This document shows positions 45,197 to 54,720 of a stretch of DNA of 64,000 nucleotides, in pieces. Source of the DNA: CAYLNL01 sp964385175 (GTDB lineage Bacteria; Bacteroidota; Bacteroidia; Flavobacteriales; Flavobacteriaceae); NCBI GenBank assembly GCA_964385175.1, contig CAYLNL010000008.1:1-64000 (forward strand), written 5' to 3'. Both the position numbers and the translations under genes were made by a program. Within the stretch, counting starts at the first letter, position 1. The number at the start of each line of letters is the position of its first letter. The notes beneath the pieces were generated by a model. The model worked only from the letters and a program-made list of their open reading frames with translations, made no database searches and was not told the origin of the DNA.

Positions 45197-46468
45197 CTAC
45201 AAGTCAAATCCTATATCTCGCCGGTAATAGCCTCCTTCAAACTCTATTTTTTCAAGGGTTCGATAAGAGGTTTGCAATGCCATTTTTAAATCGTCTCCAT
45301 AAGAAGTTATCGCCAGCACCCTGCCACCGGCCGTGAGGAGTTTCCCGTTTTCCAGGGCGGTTCCGGCATGAAATATGAAGGATTCTGAATTGTTTTCCAA
45401 GCCTGTAATTTCGCTGCCTTTTTGGTAGGCCCCGGGATACCCGCCAGAAACGACCACCACTGTAGCGGCGCGGCGCTCATCTACCTGTATGTCAACTTTG
45501 TTCAACGTTTCGTTGGCTACGGCTTCGAGCAGGTTCACCAGGTCGTTTTGAAGACGAGGTAAAACCACTTCAGTTTCGGGGTCTCCCATGCGAACATTAT
45601 ATTCAATAACGTAAGGGTCTCCGGCAACCTTCATCAACCCGATAAAGAGAAAACCTTTGTAAGGAATCTTTTCCTGTTGCAAACCTGCGAGCGTGGGTTG
45701 TACAATGCGTTTTTCCACTTTTTTAATAAACGCAGCATCGGCAAAAGGCACAGGCGAGAGCGCACCCATACCGCCCGTGTTGGGGCCAGTGTCGCCCTCT
45801 CCTACCCGTTTGTAGTCTTTGGCGAAGGGAAGCAGCCGATAGTGGCGGCCGTCGGTAAGGACAAAACAACTGAGTTCCACGCCATTTAAAAATTCTTCTA
45901 TTATTACTTTTTTCCCGGCAGCGCCAAATTTTTCTTCTAAGAGCATTTTTTGGAGTTCGCCTTGCGCTTCTTCCAGGTTTTGTAAAATAACAACCCCTTT
46001 ACCGGCTGCCAGCCCATCGGCTTTTAAGACATAAGGAGGAGAAAGGGTTTTTAAAAAGTTTATTCCGGCCTGCCATGTTTGGGAAGTGAAACTTTGATAA
46101 GCGGCGGTGGGAATGCCGTGGCGTTGCATAAAGGCTTTGGCGAAGGCTTTGCTGCCTTCTAACCGGGCGCCTGCCCGCGAAGGACCAATGACGGGAATGC
46201 GCTGTAATGTTTTGTCTTGCAGGAAAAAATCGTAAATGCCGTTTACTAAGGGTTCTTCGGGGCCTACCACTACCATTTGAATGCGTTTTTGGAGCACGCA
46301 TTGTTTCACGGCTTCAAAATCGTTTATCTCCAGGGTAATGTTTTCTGCATATTGGGCGGTTCCAGGGTTGCCGGGAGCGGCAAAGAGACGGGTGGGGCGG
46401 GGGCTCTGGGCTAATTTCCAGCAAAAGGCGTGTTCCCGGGCGCCAGAGCCCAATACTAAAATATTCAT
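45197..46468 (-). CDS. purD: Phosphoribosylamine-glycine ligase
   Basis: The 423-residue ATP-grasp enzyme makes glycinamide ribonucleotide in purine synthesis. Landmarks are LVLGSGAREHAFCWKLA, VVGPEEPLVNGI, KADGLAAGKGVVI, DGRHYRLLPFAKDYKRVG, TGPNTGGMGALSP and NVRMGDPETEVVLPRL. It lies 3 bases downstream of a sugar transferase gene, so it may be co-transcribed with polysaccharide genes. Confidence 0.97.
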   Translation of the reverse strand: MNILVLGSGAREHAFCWKLAQSPRPTRLFAAPGNPGTAQYAENITLEINDFEAVKQCVLQKRIQMVVVGPEEPLVNGIYDFFLQDKTLQRIPVIGPSRAGARLEGSKAFAKAFMQRHGIPTAAYQSFTSQTWQAGINFLKTLSPPYVLKADGLAAGKGVVILQNLEEAQGELQKMLLEEKFGAAGKKVIIEEFLNGVELSCFVLTDGRHYRLLPFAKDYKRVGEGDTGPNTGGMGALSPVPFADAAFIKKVEKRIVQPTLAGLQQEKIPYKGFLFIGLMKVAGDPYVIEYNVRMGDPETEVVLPRLQNDLVNLLEAVANETLNKVDIQVDERRAATVVVVSGGYPGAYQKGSEITGLENNSESFIFHAGTALENGKLLTAGGRVLAITSYGDDLKMALQTSYRTLEKIEFEGGYYRRDIGFDL

Positions 46469-46471
46469 GGT

Positions 46472-47830
46472 TCAATAGGCTTTTTCCTGTCCTTTAAAAA
46501 GGAGGAAGATGGTTTCTGCAATAATACGGAGGTCTAATAGGAGTGACCAGTTTTCTATGTAAAAAATATCATACTTAATACGGTTTACAATGTCTTCTTT
46601 GGCTTGAATTTCGCCCCGGTAGCCTTTTACCTGGGCAAGCCCGCTCACGCCAGGTTTTACGCTGTGCCGGAATATGAAGTTGTACTTGTCTATCTGCCTG
46701 GCGTAGTTTTTTGTATAGAGAGTGGGGTGCGGCCGGGGCCCCACCACAGACATTTGCCCTAAAAATACGTTGATAAACTGGGGCATTTCGTCTATGCTGG
46801 TGCGGCGTATGAACCTGCCGATAGGTGTAACACGCCTGTCTTCTTTATGAACTTGTTCCAGCGCCGTATTCGCCTGGTGCTTCATAGAGCGGAATTTATA
46901 GCACATAAACTCGGCGTAGTTGATACCGTTGCGGGGGTGTTTGTAAAACAGGGGGCCTCTGGATTCTACTTTAATGAGAATATACATGAGGGGGATGAGC
47001 CAGGAGAGAATGAGCAGGATAACAAGGAACGAAAAAACCAGGTCGAAGGTTCGTTTGAGGAGTTTGTTCAGGGGTTTGTTCAGCGCCATTTCTTCCATGC
47101 TCACTACGGGTAGGTAGCCATAGTAGGTTACGGAGAGCCGCCGGGAGAGGATTTCCTGCGCATCGGGAATGAATTTCAGCACCCGGTAGTGTTCGTTAGC
47201 ATATTCTACCCATTTGTTGAGCTCTTCATCGGTGAGTTCTTCTGCTACACAATATATTTCGTCTATAGAACTTGTTTTGAGAAACTCAAAAGCGGCTGTC
47301 AGGTCACCGGTGACGGATGGATTGGCTTCTTTACCAAAAAATCCTTTTAGCTGGTAGCCCAGGTCTGCCTTCTCGGTGAAGAGTTTTTGGAGTTCCAGGG
47401 CGGCAGGGCTGCTGCCCACAATTATTACATTGCGGATGTTTCCTTTCAGGTAGGCGCGGTATTTTTTAAGGGCGTAAAAGAGGGCAATCCTGGAAACAGC
47501 TATGCTGAGAGAAAGGACTGCCAGATAGGTCAGCGACTTAGACAGGGGAAGCTGGTTACCGGTGATACCCAGGTAGGCAAAATGGGTTATAGAAAAGGCA
47601 ATAAATTGCCCAAGGAGACGGTTAAAAATGGTGGTAAGTGTGGTGAAACGGTATATTTTATACAGGTGGGTGATATAACCAAGGATGAGCCAGCAAAAAA
47701 CGCTGTACAGGTAAAGAGAATAAGGTTGTGGAGTTAGTAGTAGGTAGAGAAACAGGAGTATGGCTACTATATCAAATCCTATTAGAAGGGGGCGTATGAG
47801 CCAGGAGTATCTTCCTTTTTTAGGAGGCAT
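46472..47830 (-). CDS. Polyprenyl glycosylphosphotransferase (WbaP/WcaJ-like initiating enzyme)
   Basis: The 452-residue protein has four N-terminal transmembrane helices, a central nucleotide-binding-like domain (NVIIVGSSPAALELQKLF), another membrane segment near 270-290, and a C-terminal bacterial sugar transferase domain. That domain shows YKFRSMKHQA, IRRTSIDEMPQFINVFLGQM, VVGPRPHP and PGVSGLAQVKGYRGE. It would load the first sugar phosphate onto undecaprenyl phosphate at the inner membrane. The window has a second initiator of another family at 53716. Confidence 0.93.
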   Translation of the reverse strand: MPPKKGRYSWLIRPLLIGFDIVAILLFLYLLLTPQPYSLYLYSVFCWLILGYITHLYKIYRFTTLTTIFNRLLGQFIAFSITHFAYLGITGNQLPLSKSLTYLAVLSLSIAVSRIALFYALKKYRAYLKGNIRNVIIVGSSPAALELQKLFTEKADLGYQLKGFFGKEANPSVTGDLTAAFEFLKTSSIDEIYCVAEELTDEELNKWVEYANEHYRVLKFIPDAQEILSRRLSVTYYGYLPVVSMEEMALNKPLNKLLKRTFDLVFSFLVILLILSWLIPLMYILIKVESRGPLFYKHPRNGINYAEFMCYKFRSMKHQANTALEQVHKEDRRVTPIGRFIRRTSIDEMPQFINVFLGQMSVVGPRPHPTLYTKNYARQIDKYNFIFRHSVKPGVSGLAQVKGYRGEIQAKEDIVNRIKYDIFYIENWSLLLDLRIIAETIFLLFKGQEKAY

Positions 47831-48045
47831 GGTTTATGGTTTCTGAATGGCAAATATCAAACTTTCAGGCGACAACTTCCAAATTCTATCTTTAATAGCT
47901 GATGATTGGAAGCATTTATATTGGAAATTCTATAATTTACGTTCTAAAATTGAATCTTGGATTCTCGACGCCTACCGATGCGCCTGCTTTTTTTCATCAT
48001 CATATTCCCTAAATACAGTACCTTTACCTTTTGAAAGTATAGTTC

Positions 48046-48978
48046 ATGAAACGAGTTCTTATTACCGGGGCCGCTGGATTTTTAGGCTCTCATCTGTGCG
48101 ACAAATTCTTGCAGGAAGGATATTATGTTATTGGAATGGATAATTTTATAACCGGTAATCCCCGCAATATAGAACATTTATTTCCTCTTCCTCATTTTGA
48201 ATTTTATCATTACGATGTTACCAAGTTTGTTCACGTGCCTGGGAAATTAGACTATATTCTTCATTTTGCCTCTCCTGCCAGCCCGATTGATTATCTAAAA
48301 ATCCCCATTCAAACGCTCAAGGTGGGTTCTTTAGGCACTCACAACCTGCTGGGCTTAGCGAAGGAAAAAAAAGCTACTATTCTCATCGCTTCTACTTCTG
48401 AGGTGTATGGAGATCCGCTGGTGCATCCTCAGCCAGAAGATTATAATGGTAATGTAAGCACTATTAGCCCCCGGGGGGTGTATGATGAGGCTAAGCGCTT
48501 CATGGAGGCTATTACTATGGCATATCATCGTTTTCACGGGGTAAATATTCGCATAGCCCGCATTTTTAACACCTATGGGCCTCGCATGCGACCTAATGAT
48601 GGGAGGGTTATCCCTGCTTTTATAACCCAGGCATTACGGGGAGAGGCTCTTACTATTTTTGGGGAGGGACGGCAAACCCGCTCTTTTTGTTATGTGGATG
48701 ACCAGGTGGAGGGGATTTATAAACTTTTGATGAGTGACTATACATATCCTATGAATATTGGCAACCCGGAAGAGATTACCATTGAAAATTTTGCTAAGGA
48801 AATCATAGCGCTTACCAACACTTCTTCTAAAATTACCTATAAGCCTCTGCCAATAGATGACCCTATGCAGCGCCAGCCGGATATTACTCTTGCGCGCCGA
48901 ATCCTGGGGTGGAGCCCTAAAACTGCCCGATTAGAGGGCATGGGGAAAACCATTGCTTATTTTAAAAATCTCTTATAG
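48046..48978 (+). CDS. UDP-glucuronate decarboxylase (UDP-xylose synthase)
   Basis: The 310-residue SDR enzyme has the NAD motif TGAAGFLGSHLCD, STSEVYGDPLVHPQPEDY and the catalytic YDEAKR, with RIFNTYGPRMRPNDGRVIP, all typical of UXS. It converts UDP-glucuronate to UDP-xylose. The UDP-glucose 6-dehydrogenase encoded convergently at 49166 would supply its substrate. It is the only plus-strand gene in this part of the polysaccharide region except the LamG gene. Confidence 0.93.
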   Translation: MKRVLITGAAGFLGSHLCDKFLQEGYYVIGMDNFITGNPRNIEHLFPLPHFEFYHYDVTKFVHVPGKLDYILHFASPASPIDYLKIPIQTLKVGSLGTHNLLGLAKEKKATILIASTSEVYGDPLVHPQPEDYNGNVSTISPRGVYDEAKRFMEAITMAYHRFHGVNIRIARIFNTYGPRMRPNDGRVIPAFITQALRGEALTIFGEGRQTRSFCYVDDQVEGIYKLLMSDYTYPMNIGNPEEITIENFAKEIIALTNTSSKITYKPLPIDDPMQRQPDITLARRILGWSPKTARLEGMGKTIAYFKNLL

Positions 48979-49033
48979 CCTGTAGTTATCTGCCAGGGTT
49001 TTCCAGGTTGTGCTGATAGGCTGACGTCTTGTC

Positions 49034-49128
49034 TCGTTCCCTTCGACAAGCTCAGGGAACGGACAAGCTCAGGGAACGGACAAGCTCAGGGAACGGACAA
49101 GCTCAAGGTACGACAAGCTCAGGGAATA
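49034..49128. repeat. 17-bp tandem repeat (GACAAGCTCAGGGAACG), five copies
   Basis: Units begin at 49045, 49062, 49079, 49096 and 49112; the spacing is 17, 17, 17 and 16. The first unit with its flank forms an inverted repeat (GTTCCC ... GGGAAC), matching the widely dispersed TTCGACAAGCTCAGGGA element of many genomes. It lies between the convergent uxs and ugd genes and may act as a terminator-like structure. Confidence 0.9.
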
Positions 49129-49165
49129 GAAACCTCCCCCATTGGCGGGTTTGGGGTACAATGGG

Positions 49166-50476
49166 TTAGGAGATGTCTCTCCTGCCTACGGAGAAGTAAT
49201 GAAAGTTTTCATTTTTAAGGTCTTCTGGGTCATAGAGGTTTCTGCCGTCAAAAATAACGGGGTGTATAAGTTTTTGTTTCATTTTATGAAAATCGGGGGT
49301 GCGGAAAATGCTCCATTCGGTGCAGATGAGAAGGGCGTGGGCTTCCTGGAGGACGGTGTACATATCGGGCTCATAGGTAATGAGGTCTCCCAGTTTTTTG
49401 CGGGCGTTTTGCATGGCTTCCGGGTCAAAAGCGGCGATGTGGGCGCCTCTTTGAAGGAGTTGCTCTATAAGAGCAAGGGCGGGCGCTTCCCGGATGTCGT
49501 CTGTTTCAGGTTTAAACGCCAATCCCCATACAGCGAATTTTTTGCCGCTGAGGTTTTTGCCAAAATGGTTTTCTATTTTGGGAAGAAGAACGGTTTTTTG
49601 CTGTTGATTTACGCCGATGACGGCATCTAATATTTTGAAATTGTATTGAGCGTCTTTTGCAGATTTATGGAGGGCTTTTACATCTTTGGGGAAGCAGGAG
49701 CCTCCATACCCCATGCCGGGAAAAAGGAAGCGTTTGCCAATGCGGCTATCGGTACCCATGCCAATGCGAACTTTGTCCACATCGGCGCCTACTTTTTCGC
49801 AATAGTTGGCTATTTCGTTCATGAAGGTAATTTTGGTGGCTAAGAAGGCGTTGGCGGCGTATTTGGTGAGTTCGGCCGACTTTTCATCCATAATGATGAT
49901 GGGGTTGCCGGAGCGAACAAAGGGCTTGTAGAGTTTTTCCATGAGTTGGATAGCTATAAGGGAACTGGAACCGATAACAATGCGCTCGGGTTTGAGGAAA
50001 TCATCTACGGCGAACCCTTCGCGCAGAAATTCGGGGTTAGAAACTACATCAAAATCGGTTTGGGCGTTTTCGGCAATTACGGCGCGTACTTTTTCGGCAG
50101 TGCCTACAGGAACGGTGCTTTTGTTTATGATGACTTTGTAGGTGGTAATGTGTTTTCCTATTTCCCGGGCTACCTGGAGTACGTGTTTTAAATCGGCAGA
50201 GCCGTCTTCATTTTCAGGTGTTGGAAGGGCCAAGAAAATGAGGTCTCCATGGTCTAAGCCTTCGGGTAGCGAGGTGGTGAAGTGGAGGCGATTGGCCTGG
50301 AGATTGCGTTGAAAAAGGGCATCTAAGTGGGGTTCATAAATGGGTACTCGTCCTTGTTTTAGTTGTTGCACTTTTTGGGTATCAATGTCCACGCAAAGAA
50401 CATCATTGCCGGTTTCAGCTAAGCAGGTTCCGGTAACTAAGCCTACATAGCCGGTTCCTATAAGGGTTATTTTCAT
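49166..50476 (-). CDS. ugd: UDP-glucose 6-dehydrogenase
   Basis: The 436-residue protein has the NAD motif IGTGYVGLVTGTCLAETGND, INKSTVPVGTAEKV, the catalytic Cys in MGYGGSCFPKDVKAL, and GLAFKPETDDIREAPAL. It oxidises UDP-glucose to UDP-glucuronate. With the neighbouring decarboxylase it gives a two-step route to UDP-xylose. It lies 12 bases downstream of the CapD-like gene. Confidence 0.96.
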   Translation of the reverse strand: MKITLIGTGYVGLVTGTCLAETGNDVLCVDIDTQKVQQLKQGRVPIYEPHLDALFQRNLQANRLHFTTSLPEGLDHGDLIFLALPTPENEDGSADLKHVLQVAREIGKHITTYKVIINKSTVPVGTAEKVRAVIAENAQTDFDVVSNPEFLREGFAVDDFLKPERIVIGSSSLIAIQLMEKLYKPFVRSGNPIIIMDEKSAELTKYAANAFLATKITFMNEIANYCEKVGADVDKVRIGMGTDSRIGKRFLFPGMGYGGSCFPKDVKALHKSAKDAQYNFKILDAVIGVNQQQKTVLLPKIENHFGKNLSGKKFAVWGLAFKPETDDIREAPALALIEQLLQRGAHIAAFDPEAMQNARKKLGDLITYEPDMYTVLQEAHALLICTEWSIFRTPDFHKMKQKLIHPVIFDGRNLYDPEDLKNENFHYFSVGRRDIS

Positions 50477-50488
50477 GTGATAGGGTTG

Positions 50489-52444
50489 CTAATCGGGTTT
50501 TTCAAAATAGGGGTTTACGCTTTTGTATTCGGGCACCAGTTCTCGCAGGTATTGAATAATATGGCGGGGTTGAAATTGATGGGCAGCATCGGTGATTTTA
50601 CAAACGCTGGTTTCAATAGATTCGTATGGCTGGGTGTTTTCTTTAACTATCATAATTTTATTATGATAGGTTGGGAGGGTTATGGACTGGCGGTGCAGGA
50701 GTTCTTCATATAGTTTTTCCCCGGGCCGCAAGCCAATGGTTTTTATAGGGATGTCTTTATAGGGTTGGTAGCCGGCAAGGCGTATCATTTTTTGGGCGAG
50801 GTCTATGATTTTTACGGCTTTGCCCATATCAAAAATAAAAATTTCGCCTCCTTTCCCCATAGAACTGGCTTCCATAACGAGCTGGCAAGCTTCGGGGATG
50901 GTCATAAAATAGCGGATGATGTCTGGATGGGTAACGGTAACGGGGCCGCCTTCGGAGATTTGTTTTTTAAAAAGGGGTACTACGGAGCCATTGGAGCCAA
51001 GGACATTTCCAAAGCGGACGGTGATGTATTTTGTATGTGTGGTGTTTTGAGAGTTCAGATGGTTGTGGAAGGACTGGACATACATTTCGGCGACTCGTTT
51101 GGTTACGCCCATTACATTGGTGGGGTTTACGGCTTTGTCTGTGGAAATCATAACAAATTTTTCCACGTGATGCTGTGCCGCCAAGTCAACCAGGTTTTTG
51201 GTGCCTTCTATGTTTACGGTAACGGCTTCGGAAGGGTTTATCTCCATCATAGGCACGTGTTTGTAGGCGGCGCAGTGATAGATGAGGCGGGGCTTGTATT
51301 GATTGAGGAAAAAATCTATTTTTTGGCGGTTCCTGATGTCGCAAACCAGGGGGATAAAATCTATTTCCGGGTATTCCTGGTTTATTTTTAGGTGGAGGTG
51401 ATGCAGGGGGGTTTCTGCCTGGTCTATTACGATGAGTTTCTCGGGGTTATAGTTAGCTAACTGGTTTACAATCTCGGCGCCAATGGAGCCGGCGCCTCCG
51501 GTTACCAGAACTGTTTTAGAGGAAACCAGTTTTAGAATTTTGGTGTTGTTTATAGAAATAGGGGTGCGTTCGAGCAGGTCTTCTATCTGGATGTTCTGAA
51601 TGTCTTTGTTGATGCCTTTGTTTAAATCAAACTCAGAAATGGAGGGGGCGCGGTATATTTTTATGTCGTTTTCTATGCAGTCTTCTATGAGTTTTATATT
51701 CTCGTCTGATTTTAAATCGCCTTCGGAAATAATAAGGGCGTTTCCTTTGTAGGCTCGTATAATGACGTGTATTTTCCTCCTGAGATAGAAGATGGGGATA
51801 CTGAAAACGCGTTTATTTTCGTTTTTAGGGTCTTTGTCTATAAAGCCTATGACTTTGAAGCGTTTGGGATATTCATTTTCTATGGCTACAGCGGTAGAAA
51901 TGGCGTTTTGGGAAATGCCTAAGATGAATACTTTTTCTATAGATTCATTTCCCTGCGAGAGAAACTTGGCGTAGAGTTGTTTAATGGTAACGCGGTATAA
52001 AAATAAACCCACAAAGAGGCTCAGGGAGAAGATGATGATGAAAATGGGTTGATAAATGAGGTAGCCGTAGATTTGATGAACGATTATATTGATAAGGAAT
52101 AGGGTGGTGGAGGAAAAGAAGGAGGCGAGGAAGAGTTTTACGGCGTCTATATAGTTAGAGTGGCGTATGAGGCCTACATAAGTTTTAAAGACAAGAAAAA
52201 AGAAGGTGGTTAGGAAAAGTATAATGAGGAGGTCTGGAACAAACTGGGCGTTGAAGAACCGGAAAGAGAAATTAGAGGTTATATACCCGGATAGGACCGA
52301 TACTAAAAAAACTATCTGGATGTCGAACCACAAAACTAACCAGCGGGGTAAATAGCCCAAATTATCTATATTTATTTTTGAAGATGAGTTGTTTAGGACT
52401 AATTTGGCGGTTTCAATTATTTTTTCGGGAGTGTCTTTGAGCAT
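50489..52444 (-). CDS. CapD/PglF/FlaA1-family nucleotide-sugar 4,6-dehydratase
   Basis: The 651-residue protein has four N-terminal transmembrane helices (about 30-145), a first Rossmann-like domain (EKVFILGISQNAISTAVAIE), and a C-terminal SDR domain. That domain shows VLVTGGAGSIGAEIVNQLAN, HCAAYKHVPMMEINPSEAV, ISTDKAVNPTNVMGVTKR and SVVPLFKKQISEGGPVTVTH. Met takes the place of the usual SDR Tyr, as in PglF/WbpM. These enzymes make UDP-4-keto-6-deoxy-GlcNAc, a precursor of bacillosamine-like sugars. Confidence 0.94.
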   Translation of the reverse strand: MLKDTPEKIIETAKLVLNNSSSKINIDNLGYLPRWLVLWFDIQIVFLVSVLSGYITSNFSFRFFNAQFVPDLLIILFLTTFFFLVFKTYVGLIRHSNYIDAVKLFLASFFSSTTLFLINIIVHQIYGYLIYQPIFIIIFSLSLFVGLFLYRVTIKQLYAKFLSQGNESIEKVFILGISQNAISTAVAIENEYPKRFKVIGFIDKDPKNENKRVFSIPIFYLRRKIHVIIRAYKGNALIISEGDLKSDENIKLIEDCIENDIKIYRAPSISEFDLNKGINKDIQNIQIEDLLERTPISINNTKILKLVSSKTVLVTGGAGSIGAEIVNQLANYNPEKLIVIDQAETPLHHLHLKINQEYPEIDFIPLVCDIRNRQKIDFFLNQYKPRLIYHCAAYKHVPMMEINPSEAVTVNIEGTKNLVDLAAQHHVEKFVMISTDKAVNPTNVMGVTKRVAEMYVQSFHNHLNSQNTTHTKYITVRFGNVLGSNGSVVPLFKKQISEGGPVTVTHPDIIRYFMTIPEACQLVMEASSMGKGGEIFIFDMGKAVKIIDLAQKMIRLAGYQPYKDIPIKTIGLRPGEKLYEELLHRQSITLPTYHNKIMIVKENTQPYESIETSVCKITDAAHQFQPRHIIQYLRELVPEYKSVNPYFEKPD

Positions 52445-52467
52445 GTGGTTCTAATGTTTTTACAAAG

Positions 52468-53697
52468 CTACTTATTTAATGGAAAATGAGGATAGTTACT
52501 CATTGTAGTAGTTTTAAAAAGATATAAATAAATCATCGCCATTACACTGAGGAATAGCCCGCCTGCAAAAAAGCCGGTTAGTACTATTAAAAATAGTAGG
52601 GAGTTAATTAGGGAGGTGTTATTTTTAAAATATATTTTTTTCAACAGAATAAGATATATAATGGCCCCTATTACACCAAAGAATAAAACTAAATCGGGTA
52701 AATCCATTTCAATATTAAAAAAATTGGCTGTGTAGTAGGGGCCTCCTATTAAATAGTTTATAAAGCTCCAGTTTTGAGAAATATATGCCATGTTGTTTGC
52801 TAACATTATATCTCTTGTAGAAAAAAGCAATGTGGTTGGGGTGTATTGTTTTCCTAAATTTTCCCAGAAAGGGGATAATTTGAAAAGAAAGGAGGCAATA
52901 TCTGTAAAGAATATAATACCTACAGTAAGGATGGGAATGATGGCTATCCTGTAGATTTGTTTAAACCGGGCAATGAATATGAGGTGAAAAAGTAATAGTA
53001 GGCCTAAGAAGAATAGAATTGCTTTTGCGCCTAAAAGAAAGCTTATGGCAATAGCTATAATGAGCTTGTAAACTTTTTCTTTTCTATGGATGGTTTTGTA
53101 ATACCTATGCGCAATTAAAATAGTGTATAAGTAGCTTGTCTCATTAATTTTATTAAACAATCCGTCATAACCAAAGCGTTCTGAGTGTGCATAAGAGGAA
53201 AATAACTCTATATTAAAGACCAGGCCGAGAAGCATTAGAATTGCATTGCCTATCAATAGCCATTCAATAATAGCTAAACTAACGGTGGCAATTTTATTGT
53301 TATCTTTTAATGATAAAAAAGAGAAAATAAACACAAAAGGATATATAAACCGATTTAAATAGTATAAACTTCCTTTTAAAAACTGATAGGTAATGTTTTC
53401 AAAAAAGATAGGGTTAAAAAGTTGGTTGGTTAAGTAGATTATTATGAGTAAAAATAGGAGTTTAAACTGAACTCCTAACTCTTTTTTGAAGCTTATGAAA
53501 CTAATAAGGATTACTTCAAACGTCAACTTATAAAGTCCGGATATTCTTGTGGTTTCTACATTTCCTACATATAGATAAATGGTGGTTATAAATTCTATTA
53601 AAAAAACACAGGTTATTAGCCCAATAAATATATTTCGGGGGTGTATGGTTTTCTTGTTAAAAATGATGGTTTTTATATTTTTTAAGATATATTGCAC
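52468..53697 (-). CDS. O-antigen polymerase/ligase-like membrane protein (Wzy-like 1)
   Basis: The 409-residue protein is almost entirely hydrophobic, with about ten transmembrane helices and a larger loop near 255-315 (SPFWENLGKQYTPTTLLFST). This is the topology of Wzy polymerases and WaaL-type ligases. Sequence in this class is too variable to tell the two apart. It is very AT-rich, as is the next gene. Confidence 0.75.
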   Translation of the reverse strand: MQYILKNIKTIIFNKKTIHPRNIFIGLITCVFLIEFITTIYLYVGNVETTRISGLYKLTFEVILISFISFKKELGVQFKLLFLLIIIYLTNQLFNPIFFENITYQFLKGSLYYLNRFIYPFVFIFSFLSLKDNNKIATVSLAIIEWLLIGNAILMLLGLVFNIELFSSYAHSERFGYDGLFNKINETSYLYTILIAHRYYKTIHRKEKVYKLIIAIAISFLLGAKAILFFLGLLLLFHLIFIARFKQIYRIAIIPILTVGIIFFTDIASFLFKLSPFWENLGKQYTPTTLLFSTRDIMLANNMAYISQNWSFINYLIGGPYYTANFFNIEMDLPDLVLFFGVIGAIIYLILLKKIYFKNNTSLINSLLFLIVLTGFFAGGLFLSVMAMIYLYLFKTTTMSNYPHFPLNK

Positions 53698-53715
53698 ATT
53701 ATTATTTTTTGAATT

Positions 53716-54690
53716 TTATGTTTTTATGAAGTTAATTTTTTTGATAATGATAAAATAAATTATAATATACAATATAAAAACAAAATAAACTATATATTCA
53801 TTTACATTATATATTAAAGAAGCAATTATTAATATATTGATAGCTAATTGGAATGTGAAGTATATTGAGGAAATAATAAGGTGGTTTATTTTTTTTTCAT
53901 TGGTTAATTTTTGATAGAGATGTTTGTTGTGGGCTTTAAAAATATTTTCTTTATTAAACAATCTTCGCAGAATAGTGAATCCGCCATCAACAAGATATAC
54001 AGAAAATAGGAGAAATAATATGGGATTGTGGGTTTTACTATAAAATAATAAGACAAAAAACAACAGAGAGAAGCCTATGGTTATGCTTCCTACGTCTCCG
54101 CAAAAGCAAATGGCTTTTTTTCTAAAATTAAAAAATCCAAAAACTACGATAGCTAAAAGTAAATAAATCAGGACTTCAGAGTCTGTAAACATTAGGTAGT
54201 TTTCATTTATGTAGTATAGTGTAAGGTAAGATACCAATGTATTTAAAAAAGTAATGCCATTAATTCCATCCATGAAATTATAGATATTGATAATGGCTAA
54301 AGAGAAAATGAATAAAAAAGCTATGCTTATTAACTGGCTGAATGAAATGGTTTCGGGTATTAAAGTGGCGGTAAATATGAGCGAAAGGGCGGCTATGTGT
54401 ACTAAAATCCTGATTTTTGAAAATACAGTAATCATATCGTCAATAAAACTTATTATGGCTACTATGGTGCTCCCAATGATTAATATTGAGGTGTGGTTGT
54501 GTAAAGGATAATTTAACAGGGCGTAAATGAATAATGAAAGAATAATTACTATGCCTCCTCCCCGTACAGTTGTTTCTCTGTGGGCGCTTCTATCATTAGG
54601 AATGTCTTTTATATTATTTACCTCGGCGAGTTTTATATATAAAAACTCCAAGCCAAAAAGAGCTATAAAAATCAAGGAATAAACCAGCAT
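53716..54690 (-). CDS. WecA/MraY-family phospho-sugar transferase
   Basis: The 324-residue protein has about ten transmembrane helices and the polyprenyl-phosphate hexose-1-phosphate transferase motifs: IPNDRSAHRETTVRGGGIVI, FIDDMITVFSKIRILVH, NIYNFMDGINGI and CFCGDVGSITIGF. It starts lipid-linked glycan assembly by adding HexNAc-1-P to undecaprenyl phosphate. It is strongly AT-rich, unlike purD or ugd, which may indicate exchange of this part of the cluster. Confidence 0.92.
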   Translation of the reverse strand: MLVYSLIFIALFGLEFLYIKLAEVNNIKDIPNDRSAHRETTVRGGGIVIILSLFIYALLNYPLHNHTSILIIGSTIVAIISFIDDMITVFSKIRILVHIAALSLIFTATLIPETISFSQLISIAFLFIFSLAIINIYNFMDGINGITFLNTLVSYLTLYYINENYLMFTDSEVLIYLLLAIVVFGFFNFRKKAICFCGDVGSITIGFSLLFFVLLFYSKTHNPILFLLFSVYLVDGGFTILRRLFNKENIFKAHNKHLYQKLTNEKKINHLIISSIYFTFQLAINILIIASLIYNVNEYIVYFVFILYIIIYFIIIKKINFIKT

Positions 54691-54720
54691 ACAAGTATTT
54701 TTACATAATGGGGCGTCTCA

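Noticed and set aside
51792..51974. Plus-strand frames of 60-208 residues inside the CapD-like and ugd genes
   Set aside because: They are antisense shadows of long conserved coding frames.
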